The notes beneath the pieces were generated by a model. It was not told where the DNA came from, made no database searches, and was given only the letters and a program-made list of their open reading frames with translations. The position numbers and the translations under genes were made by a program. This document shows positions 55,805 to 64,000 of a DNA stretch of 64,000 bases, one piece after another. How positions within the stretch are numbered: position 1 is the stretch's first letter; the number at the start of each line of letters is the position of its first letter. This DNA comes from Ruegeria halocynthiae (GTDB lineage: Bacteria; Pseudomonadota; Alphaproteobacteria; Rhodobacterales; Rhodobacteraceae). The stretch lies in the NCBI RefSeq assembly GCF_000743705.1, contig NZ_JQEZ01000002.1, forward strand, positions 828,252 through 892,251. The letters run 5' to 3'.

Positions 55805-56365
55805 TTAGCTTGTGAAAGGCATGTTGAAATGCTTCAACAGGCTCTTTCCTTCAGCGTCGGTTTTCGCTGTGGTGGCAATTACGATATCCAGGCCCCAGAC
55901 CTCGTCGACCTTGTCGAAGTCGATTTCCGGGAACACGATGTGCTCTTTCATGCCCATGGCAAAGTTGCCACGACCATCGAAAGACGGCTTCACACCGCGG
56001 AAGTCACGAATACGCGGCATCGCGATGGTGATCAGACGATCCAGGAATTCGTACATCCGGTCACCGCGCAGGGTCACTTTGGAACCCAGCGGCATTTCTT
56101 CCCGGACGCGGAAACCCGCGATCGACTTTTTCGCCAGCGTCGCAACGGCCTGTTGACCAGCGATTGCCGTCAGATCCGCGACAGCCGCCTTGGCTTTCTT
56201 GGAATCACGAACAGCTTCTGCACCACACCCGATGTTCAGAACGATTTTTTCCAGCTTGGGCAGCTGCATTTCGTTCTCATAGCCGAACTCTTCCATAAGA
56301 GCGGCACGGATGGTTTCAGCGTACTGAGCTTTCAGACGCGGGGTATAGTTTGCGGTATCAAGCAT
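55805..56365 (-). CDS. rplE: 50S ribosomal protein L5
   Basis: The 186-residue protein binds 5S r[23 protein letters not shown] and [22 protein letters not shown] are standard L5 segments. It overlaps rplX by 8 bases. Confidence 0.98.
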   Translation of the reverse strand: MLDTANYTPRLKAQYAETIRAALMEEFGYENEMQLPKLEKIVLNIGCGAEAVRDSKKAKAAVADLTAIAGQQAVATLAKKSIAGFRVREEMPLGSKVTLRGDRMYEFLDRLITIAMPRIRDFRGVKPSFDGRGNFAMGMKEHIVFPEIDFDKVDEVWGLDIVIATTAKTDAEGKSLLKHFNMPFTS

Positions 56366-56669
56366 CGATCACGTCCCCCGTGGTCTTGGCGAAGCGCACC
56401 TTCTTGTCGCCTTCCATGCGGAAGCCAACGCGGGTTGCTTTACCGTTTTTGTCCAGCAGAGCCAGGTTCGACAGCTCGATCGGGTTTGCCTGAGGCAGGC
56501 GACCCCCCTGGCTGTTCTGGGTCTGGCGGGTGTGACGGATCGCGATGTTCACGCCATCAACAACAGCTTTACCGGCAGATGGGTCAACCGAGGTAATCGT
56601 TCCCTCTTTGCCCTTGTCCTTACCGGCCAGCACGACGACCTTGTCGCCTTTGCGGAGCTTAGCAGCCAT
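56358..56669 (-). CDS. rplX: 50S ribosomal protein L24
   Basis: The 103-residue protein has a KOW motif ([22 protein letters not shown]) and [13 protein letters not shown], marks of L24, an assembly initiator of the large subunit. It lies 2 bases after rplN. Confidence 0.98.
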   Translation of the reverse strand: MAAKLRKGDKVVVLAGKDKGKEGTITSVDPSAGKAVVDGVNIAIRHTRQTQNSQGGRLPQANPIELSNLALLDKNGKATRVGFRMEGDKKVRFAKTTGDVIDA

Positions 56670-56671
56670 GA

Positions 56672-57040
56672 TTACAGCACCTCCGGAGCGAGCGAGATGA
56701 TTTTCATGAAGTTCTTGCCACGCAGCTCGCGAACAACCGGGCCAAAGATACGGGTACCTACGGGCTCGTTGTTGTTGTTCAGGATGACGGCAGCGTTGCG
56801 ATCGAAACGGATCGCGGTGCCGTCTTCGCGACGGACTTCTTTGGCGGTGCGTACGACGACGGCCTTACGGACGTCACCTTTCTTTACGCGGCCGCGTGGG
56901 ATGGCTTCCTTCACCGAGACGACAATGATGTCACCAACGGAGGCGTATTTACGCTTGGAACCACCCAGGACCTTGATGCACTGAACTCGGCGTGCGCCGG
57001 AGTTGTCAGCGACATCCAGATTGGTCTGCATCTGGATCAT
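56672..57040 (-). CDS. rplN: 50S ribosomal protein L14
   Basis: The 122-residue protein begins [28 protein letters not shown] and ends with [20 protein letters not shown] sequence (here [16 protein letters not shown]). It sits at the subunit interface. Confidence 0.98.
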   Translation of the reverse strand: MIQMQTNLDVADNSGARRVQCIKVLGGSKRKYASVGDIIVVSVKEAIPRGRVKKGDVRKAVVVRTAKEVRREDGTAIRFDRNAAVILNNNNEPVGTRIFGPVVRELRGKNFMKIISLAPEVL

Positions 57041-57117
57041 GTGGTTTCTCCCGACCTGTGGGGGCTGGTCTGGTTAGATCCCCCAGGGTTTCGACAATTG
57101 GGAAAATCCTGAAAAGC

Positions 57118-57348
57118 TTACGCTTCCAGAACTTCCCAGCGTTTCGTCTTCGATTTCGGCGCGCATTCGATGATGCGTACGGTATCGCCGACCTTGAAGG
57201 CGTTCTTTTCATCGTGAGCCCGGTATTTCTTGGACTTACGGATGGTTTTCTTCAGAACCGGATGCGTAAAGCGGCGCTCGACGGATACGGTTACGGTTTG
57301 TGCGTTGGCATCGCTTGTTACGGTGCCGGACAGGATACGCTTGGGCAT
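57118..57348 (-). CDS. rpsQ: 30S ribosomal protein S17
   Basis: The 76-residue protein has [21 protein letters not shown] and [12 protein letters not shown], followed by [17 protein letters not shown], matching S17. It lies 4 bases after rpmC. Confidence 0.98.
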   Translation of the reverse strand: MPKRILSGTVTSDANAQTVTVSVERRFTHPVLKKTIRKSKKYRAHDEKNAFKVGDTVRIIECAPKSKTKRWEVLEA

Positions 57349-57352
57349 AGGA

Positions 57353-57559
57353 TTACTCCTCCGATGCCGCTGCAGCGGCCTTTTCGTTCAGAATGGTTTT
57401 GACGCGGGCAGCGTTGCGGCGGGCCGCTTTGATGCCGGCGGTGCTTTCCAGCTGACCGGTTGCCTGTTGAAAGCGCAGGTTAAAGCTTTCTTTCTTCAGG
57501 TTGGCCAGTTCCTCGCGGAGCTGGTCCGGGGTCTTGTCACGCAGTTCTTGGGCGTTCAT
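57353..57559 (-). CDS. rpmC: 50S ribosomal protein L29
   Basis: The 68-residue protein ([21 protein letters not shown], then [11 protein letters not shown]) is L29, located at the polypeptide exit. It normally follows rplP directly; here 2.1 kb of other genes lie between, and it is the first gene after a promoter. Confidence 0.98.
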   Translation of the reverse strand: MNAQELRDKTPDQLREELANLKKESFNLRFQQATGQLESTAGIKAARRNAARVKTILNEKAAAAASEE

Positions 57560-57642
57560 CGCCTTTTTCCTTTTCTCAAAACACCAGAAGGCCCCTTACA
57601 GGGTCACCTTTGACCTGGTGGATGAATGATAGACAAACGAAT

Positions 57643-57661
57643 CCCCCGACTCGGCCGGGGG
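57643..57661. other. Short GC hairpin in the leader of rpmC
   Basis: CCCCCG (57643-57648) and CGGGGG (57656-57661) form a 6-bp stem with a 7-base loop just downstream of the rpmC promoter on the minus strand. With about 80 bases between it and the start codon it could act as a leader structure; no T tract is present. Confidence 0.45.
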
Positions 57662-57676
57662 AACGCAAGATGTCGC

Positions 57677-57705
57677 TACATAGGGGGTTCAAGGGTGGGT
57701 GGCAA
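57677..57705 (-). promoter_or_regulatory. Promoter of rpmC-rpsQ...rpmD
   Basis: On the minus strand -35 TTGCCA (complement of 57700-57705) and -10 TATGTA (complement of 57677-57682) are exactly 17 bases apart, about 118 bases before rpmC. The -35 is the same as in the promoter in front of rplO. Confidence 0.65.
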
Positions 57706-57793
57706 GGGAAAGTTTGATGCCTTATTTCCAACCACAGCAAAGCGTCCCAGATATCGCACCGAACTAATTTCTTTTCGGCTTTGAGTTGAACCC

Positions 57794-57821
57794 TTGAAAG
57801 CCCACTCAATTAAGATACAGA
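57794..57821 (+). promoter_or_regulatory. Possible promoter of the small membrane ORF
   Basis: TTGAAA (57794-57799) and TACAGA (57816-57821) are 16 bases apart in AT-rich DNA, 40 bases before the start codon of the gene at 57861. The spacing is one base short of ideal. Confidence 0.4.
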
Positions 57822-57860
57822 ACGTTTGCGACTAAGAACCTTTTTTTTGAAGGCTAGCTT

Positions 57861-58130
57861 ATGGGTTTCTCAACAATACTTGAATTTTTGGGTTTACCAA
57901 CAACACTTGAAATCCTTGTAGCCATAAATGTGGTCAGTATCGTCTATCTAATTTGGTACGCGTGGTATCTATTTATTGCGAACAAAGGAGACCTTGGAGC
58001 GCTAGGGCTCGCATTCGCTGCCATGGCATTTTTGAATTTAATGGGCGAAGCTCAGGATTGGTTTGAAGACAGTTATGACGCACGTGATCATAGGTCGGTA
58101 ACTCAACAAACTGATACTAAGTCTAATTGA
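57861..58130 (+). CDS. Small AT-rich membrane protein of unknown function
   Basis: The 89-residue frame begins with ATG preceded by GAAGG at 8 bases. Two hydrophobic helices are visible (TLEILVAINVVSIVYLIWYAWYLFI and ALGLAFAAMAFLNLM), then an acidic, polar tail (EDSYDARDHRSVTQQ). I do not recognise the family. The base composition is clearly lower in GC than the surrounding genes, which suggests recent transfer. It runs against the ribosomal genes. Confidence 0.6.
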   Translation: MGFSTILEFLGLPTTLEILVAINVVSIVYLIWYAWYLFIANKGDLGALGLAFAAMAFLNLMGEAQDWFEDSYDARDHRSVTQQTDTKSN

Positions 58131-58180
58131 GTTAGAAAAACCCTACGTGTTGGCGTCCCCGACCAGCAAAATTCAGACGC

Positions 58181-58270
58181 TCACTCCCACTGACAATTAG
58201 AACTCGCCGAAAACGGCTCTTCCTCCGCTTTGTTCACTGGCACGTCGTGTCGCAGCCAATGACTAACCCA
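58181..58270 (-). pseudogene. Decayed 3' end of a second 2OG-oxygenase-like gene
   Basis: Read on the minus strand, this stretch encodes WLRHDVPVNKAEEE and ends QWE-stop. The intact gene at 58815-59435 ends with WLRHEVPMNMAEDE and RWE-stop. The nucleotide match is also direct: TCACTCCCAC and GTTCA-TGGCAC blocks are shared at the same spacing. Frame is kept for about 27 codons but middle residues have diverged, and no start or upstream part exists between this and cspA. It is a fossil of a duplicated gene end. Confidence 0.75.
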
Positions 58271-58294
58271 GTTTATTCAATCGTCCACAAACGC

Positions 58295-58325
58295 AAAACG
58301 CGGCCCCGTTTGCACGAGGCCGCGT
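58295..58325 (-). terminator. Terminator of cspA
   Basis: ACGCGGCC (58298-58305) pairs with GGCCGCGT (58318-58325) and an inner CGT/ACG extends the stem; on the minus strand TTTT follows. It lies 26 bases past the cspA stop. Confidence 0.85.
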
Positions 58326-58350
58326 CTTCAACTGTCTAAGTCTGAGTGAC

Positions 58351-58557
58351 TTACGCCAGAGCGATGTTCACAGCCGACTCACGACCGTCACGGCCGGGCT
58401 CGATGTCGAATGTTACTTTCTGGTCGTCGGCCAGGCCGGTCAGACCCGAACGCTCGACAGCAGAAATGTGAACGAACACATCTTTGCCACCGGTCTCAGG
58501 TGCGATGAAGCCAAAACCTTTAGTTGTGTTGAACCATTTTACGGTGCCATTAGCCAT
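58351..58557 (-). CDS. cspA: Cold-shock protein
   Basis: The 68-residue OB-fold protein has RNP1 KGFGFI and RNP2 VFVHIS within MANGTVKWFNTTKGFGFI and GKDVFVHISAVERSGL. It binds single-stranded RNA and melts mRNA structures. AAGGAG lies 10 bases before the ATG. A leader of up to 250 bases without another gene precedes it, as is common for csp genes regulated by temperature-sensitive leaders. Confidence 0.96.
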   Translation of the reverse strand: MANGTVKWFNTTKGFGFIAPETGGKDVFVHISAVERSGLTGLADDQKVTFDIEPGRDGRESAVNIALA

Positions 58558-58814
58558 ATCCGTAGTCTCCTTTAAAATGCTGCCCGCGGGGTTGCGACAG
58601 CGCGGCGTAGTTAGGTCTGGATCGAGAGACTGAACGCCGAAAATCGGGAGACAGTGGTCGAAAAAGAAAAACGTTTGCGCGCTTCACATCGGGTAAGTTG
58701 CGACAAATTACAAGACCTAATAGCAAATTACCATGAATCGTGATCGCCATTGGTCGGCGCATCTTCGCCGATCAATCGTTTTGTCAGGGTGATTGCCGCC
58801 AAGTAAACCGGGGT
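58558..58814 (-). other. cspA leader and promoter region
   Basis: The 257 bases between cspA and the upstream oxygenase gene hold no convincing ORF. The part next to cspA has several short inverted repeats and an A-rich patch, fitting a structured 5' leader. I could not fix a single promoter. Confidence 0.4.
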
Positions 58815-59435
58815 TCACTCCCACCGATAGTTAAAACTCACACTTATCCGCTCGTCCTCGGCCATGTTCATTGGCACCTCATGGCGCAGCCAGCTTTCCC
58901 ACAGTAAGACATCGCCCACCTCAGGCTTCATATAGATGAACGGCTGCAATTCGCGCCGGGCTTCTTTGCGACGCACAGGGGCGGCCATCATGCGGGCCGA
59001 GCGAGGGTCTTCCAGTTTCAACGCACTGGCACCGTCGGGCATTGACACGTATGTCGTGCCCGAGATGACACTGTGCGGATGTATGTGGCTGGCATGCATA
59101 CCACCCTCGGGCAGGATGTTGATCCACAGGTCCTCAAGTTTGAGTTCTCGGTCATCCAAGTCGAACTCCAGATCTTTGGCAAAGGCGGCCACATGGGTGT
59201 CCAGCACCTTGACCAGATCGGCAAAGATCGGAAACCGCCAGGGCAGATCGGTCAGCGACGCATAACTGGTATAGCCGGGATAGCCGTTTTGTTCACACCA
59301 ATCCTGCCCGGCCTCATCATCCTCGGCGATAACAAGGCATGAACTTTCCAGTTCCTCAGCGTCGATCTTTGGATCGAACTCGGACAGGGCTGCGCGGTAA
59401 AGGCGGGTCACGAAGAGTGATTCAATCTGTGGCAT
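58815..59435 (-). CDS. TIGR02466-type putative 2OG-Fe(II) oxygenase
   Basis: The 206-residue protein matches the TIGR02466 family of presumed 2-oxoglutarate/iron(II) oxygenases. HASHIHPHSVISGTTYVSMPDGASAL gives the first His and the double-stranded beta-helix, and WLRHEVPMNMAEDERISVSFNYRW supplies the second His and the Arg that would bind 2-oxoglutarate. The N-terminal PQIESLFVTRLYRAAL is also typical. Substrates of this family are unknown. It is inserted between rplP and rpmC, and a decayed copy of its 3' end lies beyond cspA. Confidence 0.82.
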   Translation of the reverse strand: MPQIESLFVTRLYRAALSEFDPKIDAEELESSCLVIAEDDEAGQDWCEQNGYPGYTSYASLTDLPWRFPIFADLVKVLDTHVAAFAKDLEFDLDDRELKLEDLWINILPEGGMHASHIHPHSVISGTTYVSMPDGASALKLEDPRSARMMAAPVRRKEARRELQPFIYMKPEVGDVLLWESWLRHEVPMNMAEDERISVSFNYRWE

Positions 59436-59481
59436 GAGGTCGTCATACCCCAGCCGAACGCACGATGCGATAGCAAGTTAT

Positions 59482-59598
59482 GCGAGGCTCTGCCTCGCGC
59501 TCCGAGATATTTTTAGCCAGATGAAGACCGGATCCCCAGCTTCATCTGGCCTTAAATATCTCGGGGGAGTCGCGGCTTGCCGCGGCGGGGGCAGAGCC
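59482..59598. repeat. Compound palindromic intergenic element
   Basis: Three inverted repeats follow each other: GCGAGGC-TCT-GCCTCGC (59482-59498), a long one with 25-base arms (59502-59526 and 59540-59564; 22 of 25 positions pair around a 13-base spacer), and GGGGGC-AGA-GCCCCC near 59586-59601. The central arms contain GCCAGATGAAG. Elements of this look seem familiar to me from intergenic regions of Roseobacter-group genomes, but that is memory, not a search. Confidence 0.6.
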
Positions 59599-59610
59599 CC
59601 CAAAAGAAAA

Positions 59611-59634
59611 CCCCCGCCGGCTTCCCGGCAGGGG
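59611..59634 (-). terminator. Terminator after rplP
   Basis: CCCCCGCCGG (59611-59620) pairs with CCGGCAGGGG (59625-59634), 9 of 10 positions, around a 4-base loop; on the minus strand TTTTCTTTT follows. It ends the rplB...rplP transcript before the insertion. Confidence 0.88.
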
Positions 59635-59668
59635 TTCATCTTGTCACGAACGGGTCTCCCCCAATCGT

Positions 59669-60082
59669 TTACCAGTCTTCGCGAACCACAACGCGGGTCT
59701 TGATCGGCAGCTTCATCGCGGCCAGGCGCAGGGCCTCGCGGGCGATGTCGTCATTGACACCGTCGATCTCGAACATCACGCGACCGGGCTTCACTTTCGC
59801 TGCCCAGTAGTCAACGGAACCTTTACCTTTACCCATACGGACTTCGGTCGGTTTCGAGGTCACGGGGGTATCCGGGAAGATCCGGATCCAGACGCGGCCC
59901 TGACGTTTCATGTGACGTGTCATAGCACGACGTGCAGCTTCGATTTGACGCGCGGTAACACGCTCGGGCTGCAGTGCTTTCAGACCGTAAGTGCCGAAGT
60001 TCAGATCAGACCCGCCTTTGGCGAGGCCCTTGATCCGGCCTTTGTGCATCTTGCGGAATTTAGTACGCTTTGGTTGAAGCAT
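59669..60082 (-). CDS. rplP: 50S ribosomal protein L16
   Basis: The 137-residue protein begins [19 protein letters not shown] and contains [26 protein letters not shown], the L16 pattern. It lies near the A-site tRNA. It is the last gene before the first break in the supercluster. Confidence 0.98.
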   Translation of the reverse strand: MLQPKRTKFRKMHKGRIKGLAKGGSDLNFGTYGLKALQPERVTARQIEAARRAMTRHMKRQGRVWIRIFPDTPVTSKPTEVRMGKGKGSVDYWAAKVKPGRVMFEIDGVNDDIAREALRLAAMKLPIKTRVVVREDW

Positions 60083-60094
60083 ATCTTTCCCTCC

Positions 60095-60805
60095 TTAGCG
60101 ACGACCGCCACCAGCACCACGAGGTGCAGGGCCGTCCTGGAGTTCCTGTGCTTTACGGTCACGTGCCTGCGGATCGTGCTCCATGATCTCACCTTTGAAG
60201 ATCCAGACCTTGATCCCGATGATCCCGTAGGGGGTCATCGCTTCGGCTTGTGCGTAATCGATGTCGGCGCGCAGCGTGTGCAGAGGCACGCGGCCTTCGC
60301 GGTACCATTCGGTCCGTGCGATTTCGGCGCCACCCAGACGGCCAGCGACGTTCACCCGGATACCCAGGGATCCCATGCGCATGGCATTCTGAACCGAACG
60401 CTTCATCGCGCGACGGAACGAAACCCGACGCTCCAGCTGCTGAGCGATGGACTCGGCAACCAGCTGTGCGTCAAGCTCGGGCTTGCGCACTTCGACGATG
60501 TTCAGGTGCAGTTCGCTGTCGGTCATCAGGGCAATTTTCTTGCGCAGGACTTCGATGTCTGCGCCTTTCTTGCCGATGATGACACCCGGACGTGCAGTGT
60601 GGATCGTAACGCGGCACTTTTTGTGCGGACGTTCGATGATCACACGAGCAATACCGGCTTGCTTGCACTCTTTGTTGATGAACTCACGGATCTTCAGATC
60701 TTCCAGCAGAAGATCACCGTAGTCCTTGGTATCAGCGTACCAGCGGCTATCCCAGGTGCGGTTGACCTGAAGGCGCATGCCGATCGGATTGACTTTATGA
60801 CCCAT
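60095..60805 (-). CDS. rpsC: 30S ribosomal protein S3
   Basis: The 236-residue protein begins [23 protein letters not shown] and has a KH domain with [51 protein letters not shown] completes the S3 pattern. It lines the mRNA entry tunnel. Confidence 0.98.
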   Translation of the reverse strand: MGHKVNPIGMRLQVNRTWDSRWYADTKDYGDLLLEDLKIREFINKECKQAGIARVIIERPHKKCRVTIHTARPGVIIGKKGADIEVLRKKIALMTDSELHLNIVEVRKPELDAQLVAESIAQQLERRVSFRRAMKRSVQNAMRMGSLGIRVNVAGRLGGAEIARTEWYREGRVPLHTLRADIDYAQAEAMTPYGIIGIKVWIFKGEIMEHDPQARDRKAQELQDGPAPRGAGGGRR

Positions 60806-61185
60806 TAGGCTTGCTCCTCAACTTGACGCACCTTGATGGTGATCTCCGAGAACGGCTTCAGGATTTTCCCGAAACGGCCACGGGCCCGCGGACGACCGCG
60901 CTTCATGACCAGGTTCTTGCCAACCCATGCTTCGGCGACGATCAGCTCGTCAACGTCAAGGTTGTGGTTGTTCTCGGCGTTGGCGATTGCGGACTGCAGA
61001 CACTTTTTCACGTCCTGCGCGACACGCTTGTTCGAGAAAGTCAGGTCGGTCAGAGCCTTCTCAACTTTCTTGCCGCGGATCATCTGCGCAACCAGGTTCA
61101 GTTTCTGCGGGCTGGTACGGAGCATGCGCGTTTTCGCCATTGCTTCGTTTTCAGCCACGCGGCGGGGGTTCTTTTCCTTGCCCAT
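60805..61185 (-). CDS. rplV: 50S ribosomal protein L22
   Basis: The 126-residue protein has the L22 marks [23 protein letters not shown] and [21 protein letters not shown], whose hairpin reaches the exit tunnel and is the site of macrolide-resistance changes. It overlaps rpsC by one base. Confidence 0.98.
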   Translation of the reverse strand: MGKEKNPRRVAENEAMAKTRMLRTSPQKLNLVAQMIRGKKVEKALTDLTFSNKRVAQDVKKCLQSAIANAENNHNLDVDELIVAEAWVGKNLVMKRGRPRARGRFGKILKPFSEITIKVRQVEEQA

Positions 61186-61188
61186 GAC

Positions 61189-61467
61189 TTACTTCCGCTT
61201 CGCTTTTTTGTCAGCGGCGTGACCGTAATAGGTCCGGGTCGGCGAATACTCACCGAACTTCTGACCGATCATGTCTTCCGAGACGTTGACGGGGATATGC
61301 TTATGGCCGTTGTACACACCAAAGGTCAGACCCACGAACTGGGGCAGAATGGTGGAACGACGCGACCAAATCTTGATGACTTCGTTGCGGCCCGACTCGC
61401 GCGCTGCTTCGGCTTTTTTAAGCACATAAGCATCGACGAAAGGACCCTTCCAAACAGAGCGAGACAT
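61189..61467 (-). CDS. rpsS: 30S ribosomal protein S19
   Basis: The 92-residue protein begins [20 protein letters not shown] and contains [27 protein letters not shown] and [12 protein letters not shown], the S19 pattern. It lies 3 bases before rplV. Confidence 0.98.
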   Translation of the reverse strand: MSRSVWKGPFVDAYVLKKAEAARESGRNEVIKIWSRRSTILPQFVGLTFGVYNGHKHIPVNVSEDMIGQKFGEYSPTRTYYGHAADKKAKRK

Positions 61468-61470
61468 AGA

Positions 61471-62313
61471 TTAACGTCCCTTCTTCTTGGCGTGCCGCGA
61501 GCGGATGATCAGCTTCTGGGACGCTTTGTTTTTGTTGCGGGTACGCTTACCCTTGGTGTCCTTACCCCAAGGCGTAACCGGCGTACGGCCACCCGAGGTA
61601 CGACCTTCACCACCACCATGTGGGTGATCGATCGGGTTCATTGCGACACCACGTACCGACGGACGCACACCCTTGTGGCGCATACGACCGGCTTTACCGA
61701 GGTTCTGGTTGCTGTTGTCGGGGTTGGACACGGCACCAACGGTGGCCATGCATTCCTGACGAACCATGCGCAGCTCGCCCGAGCTCAGACGGATCTGAGC
61801 GTAGCCGCCATCGCGACCAACGAACTGAGCGTAAGTACCAGCCGCACGTGCGATCTGACCGCCTTTGCCAGGCTTCATCTCGATGTTGTGGATGATGGTA
61901 CCGATGGGCATACCCGAGAACGGCATTGCGTTGCCCGGCTTGATGTCGGCCTTGGCGGATGCCACGACTTTGTCACCAACAGCCAGACGCTGCGGAGCAA
62001 GGATATACGCCTGCTCGCCGTCTTCGTATTTTACCAGTGCGATGAATGCGGTCCGGTTCGGGTCATATTCGATCCGCTCGACGGTTGCCGCGACATCAAA
62101 TTTGTTCCGTTTGAAGTCAACGATCCGGTAGAGACGCTTTGCGCCACCGCCGCGGCGGCGTGAAGTGATCCGTCCGGTGTTGTTCCGGCCGCCCGATTTG
62201 GTCAAACCCTCAGTGAGAGACTTGACCGGACGTCCTTTCCAAAGCTCCGAACGGTCGATCAGCACCAGCCCGCGCTGGCCCGGCGTCGTCGGCTTGTACG
62301 ACTTGAGTGCCAT
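61471..62313 (-). CDS. rplB: 50S ribosomal protein L2
   Basis: The 280-residue protein has [29 protein letters not shown] and the C-terminal block [26 protein letters not shown] with the His important for peptidyl transfer. In most bacteria rplW directly precedes it. Here the upstream DNA is a 190-base gap followed by a broken ATPase gene, so rplC, rplD and rplW lie elsewhere or beyond the IS. Confidence 0.98.
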   Translation of the reverse strand: MALKSYKPTTPGQRGLVLIDRSELWKGRPVKSLTEGLTKSGGRNNTGRITSRRRGGGAKRLYRIVDFKRNKFDVAATVERIEYDPNRTAFIALVKYEDGEQAYILAPQRLAVGDKVVASAKADIKPGNAMPFSGMPIGTIIHNIEMKPGKGGQIARAAGTYAQFVGRDGGYAQIRLSSGELRMVRQECMATVGAVSNPDNSNQNLGKAGRMRHKGVRPSVRGVAMNPIDHPHGGGEGRTSGGRTPVTPWGKDTKGKRTRNKNKASQKLIIRSRHAKKKGR

Positions 62314-62502
62314 GCTTTCTGTCTTCCGTTTAGCAAGTGCGGGGTCATCCCCGCTATGTGATAGGCCCCCGTAGGTGCCAAAGGTATAGGGCCCCGAAGG
62401 TCCCCGGTTTCAAATATCAGAGGCCCCGGAACGAATCCGAGGCCGCAAGATTGGGTGCATTTAGCAGTGTTGGGGGTGGGTGTCTATAGGGCCTGAAAAG
62501 AT

Positions 62503-63397
62503 TTAACCGTCCAAAATTTCCTTCAAATCAAACGCGATCTCACCGCCCACCTTTGTATCTAGTAATAGTTTAGGTGACATTCTTAGCTCTTGATGGACCA
62601 GCGCCTTGAGTTGCTTAACGAGCTTCTTTCCTTTGATTGAGCCTGCGTAGTGATAGTCTAGCTCCTTTTGGGCATCGCCTAACGAAGGAGTGCCGGATCC
62701 TCCCGGATAGAATTTCTCATCTTTGTTTATTTGAGACCGTTTCGCCCGAAACGACTTAGCGTCCTTTGCAGCGCGCCACGCTTCTGCCAAGCAATCCTCA
62801 GCCTGATCTTCGCCAATTTCCAGCACCGACATGAGATGTTCACGCGTACAAAAATAACCTTCCACGTCCGAAGGTTCTGTAATCCACAACTCGCACCCAC
62901 TTCCCTTGAATTTTCCAGTAAGGATATCTTTTTCAGCTTGGAGCATAAAATCCGCGTCTCTATGAACAATCAGCTTCGACAAGCCCAGCATCGCTTTTAG
63001 GGCCTTTGCTCCATCAGCCGTTGGCAGGTTAGTCGCCCCAAAGACAGGCCAGATCGCAGTTTTTTTACTGTGATCTGGCCATTGGTCGAGAATTGCCTGC
63101 AACAAAGGCGTATTTTTGTCCTCTGTCACAATCAATGTGCTTCGATCCAGGAGACCCCAACCCATTTTCCCCCGAATGGTATCACTGTCTTGCGCAACGC
63201 CGCCTTCGGTAAGCCACGCCAGATTGACACGGTCCGACGAAGTTCGAATTACGTGTGGGCTGTGTGTAGTTAGAATCACCTGAGTGGAAAACTCAACCGC
63301 AGCCTCTTCAATTGCACGTATGAGTTTTTCCTGCCTATCTGGATGTAGATGCGCATCCGGTTCATCGATTAGCAATATAGAAGGGTGAAACAGAACC
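62503..63397 (-). pseudogene. OLD-like AAA ATPase with TOPRIM-type domain, 5' part lost at an IS
   Basis: What remains is the C-terminal half of an ATPase: SILLIDEPDAHLHPDRQEKL (Walker B with the D loop), LTTHSPHVIRTS (H loop), then STLIVTEDKNTPLLQAIL and KLIVHRDADFM, which form a TOPRIM-like nuclease domain (DUF4435-like). The Walker A half is missing; the frame is open leftwards into the IS end and then stops. ORF finders may call a start at the TTG at 63375, but this is inside Walker B. OLD-type proteins often act in phage defence. Confidence 0.75.
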
Positions 63398-64000
63398 TGT
63401 CCGTCGTCATATAAAATGGGACATCAGAGCGGCTTGATTATTGGAGGCTCTGGTTCGTTAACGTGATTGATTATGCGGCTTGTTTTTGATGTTGCAAGCG
63501 GCGCTGTTGGATTGTCAGCTTCTTGATCTTTGCCCTTTCTCTGATGATGGCTTTGTCACGCCCGAAGTAGACGTCTGCCGGTGTGACGTTGTTCAGGCTC
63601 TCGTGGTATCGCTCGTTATTGTAGTAATCGACGAAAGCCTCGATCTGACGTTCCAGATCGCCGGGCAGGTAGTAGTTTTCCAGCAGAACCCGGTTCTTCA
63701 TGGTTTGATGCCAACGCTCGATCTTGCCCTGGGTTTGCGGGTGGAACGGAGCGCCGCGAACATGGCCCATCTTTTGGTCTTCCAGCCATTCGGCCAAATC
63801 GCCGGAGATGTAACAGGACCCATTGTCACTCAGCAGGCGTGGCTTGTGCCGAACGATGGCCTGGTCGCATCCAGATGCCGCCAGAGCCAGTTCGATTGTG
63901 TCAGTCACGTCTTCGGCCCGCATGTTTGTGCAGAGCTTCCAGGCAACGATATAGCGGCTGAAATCGTCCAGGATCGTGCTGAGATTCAACCACACCCAGC
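63398..64000 (-). mobile_element. IS3-family insertion sequence (one end)
   Basis: The left boundary is placed at about 63398, where the ATPase frame stops making sense and TGTCCGTCGTCATATA begins; the exact end may differ by a few bases because the other terminal repeat is outside the window. The element continues to the right edge and carries an integrase-core transposase on the minus strand. Confidence 0.75.
63471..64000 (-). CDS. IS3-family transposase OrfB, C-terminal part
   Basis: The 3' part of an integrase-core (rve) transposase: STILDDFSRYIVAWKLC, then LLSDNGSCYIS with the second catalytic Asp, and FHPQTQGKIERWHQTMKNRV with the catalytic Glu. It ends YHESLNNVTPADVYFGRDKAI plus a basic tail. 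The first catalytic Asp and the N terminus lie beyond the window; the GTG at 63995 is not a true start. Confidence 0.9.
   Translation of the reverse strand, partial: WVWLNLSTILDDFSRYIVAWKLCTNMRAEDVTDTIELALAASGCDQAIVRHKPRLLSDNGSCYISGDLAEWLEDQKMGHVRGAPFHPQTQGKIERWHQTMKNRVLLENYYLPGDLERQIEAFVDYYNNERYHESLNNVTPADVYFGRDKAIIRERAKIKKLTIQQRRLQHQKQAA

Overview
The window is a high-GC alphaproteobacterial chromosome segment, most likely from the Rhodobacterales (Roseobacter group). Pointers are the rpmH-rnpA-yidD...yidC-MOSC-engB...argB gene order, an AapJQMP-type general amino-acid transporter, an ATP12-type ATPase assembly chaperone, a DUF1127 protein and a LacI-controlled CUT1 sugar-type ABC transporter. 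This placement is inferred from gene content; no rRNA gene is present to confirm it.

Region 1 (1-17751) is accessory catabolism. After the end of an isochorismatase-family hydrolase, a long minus-strand gene train runs from a MalK-like ATPase (15715) down to an RraA-like protein (1017). In transcription order it holds an ABC ATPase, a solute-binding protein, two permeases, a SnoaL-like protein, a HisD-like dehydrogenase, a second SnoaL-like protein, an SDR, a LacI regulator, a third SnoaL-like protein, a cupin, a methyltransferase, a MetE-like zinc protein, an alpha/beta hydrolase and the RraA-like protein, and it ends at a good terminator (963-983). Divergently, a fourth SnoaL-like gene is translationally coupled to an amidohydrolase. 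Two LacI-type operators lie in the shared promoter region (15742-15813). I do not recognise the pathway and consider this the best candidate for an undescribed system.

Region 2 (17752-44812) is mostly core genome: tRNA-Arg(ACG), an orphan sensor kinase, a flavin disulfide reductase with a TVP38 protein, rpmH-rnpA-yidD, aidB, ttcA, an EAL protein, yidC-MOSC-engB-DUF2946-PepSY, argB, a small Fe-S protein and a SixA-like phosphatase, the amino-acid ABC operon, an ATP12-HAD-pseudouridine synthase group, rarA and a Do-like protease.

Region 3 (44971-62313) is the ribosomal protein supercluster on the minus strand, rplB through rplQ. It is interrupted twice by unrelated genes: between rplP and rpmC (a 2OG-oxygenase-like gene, cspA, a small AT-rich membrane ORF and a decayed gene fragment), and between rpmD and rplO (deaminase, unknown conserved protein, DUF1127 protein, glycosyltransferase). 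The upstream block ends at a terminator at both breaks and the downstream block restarts at a visible promoter. A third promoter sits between adk and rpsM.

Region 4 (62314-64000): directly upstream of rplB, where rplW would be expected, lies the 3' part of an OLD-like ATPase gene cut by an IS3-family insertion sequence that runs off the window.
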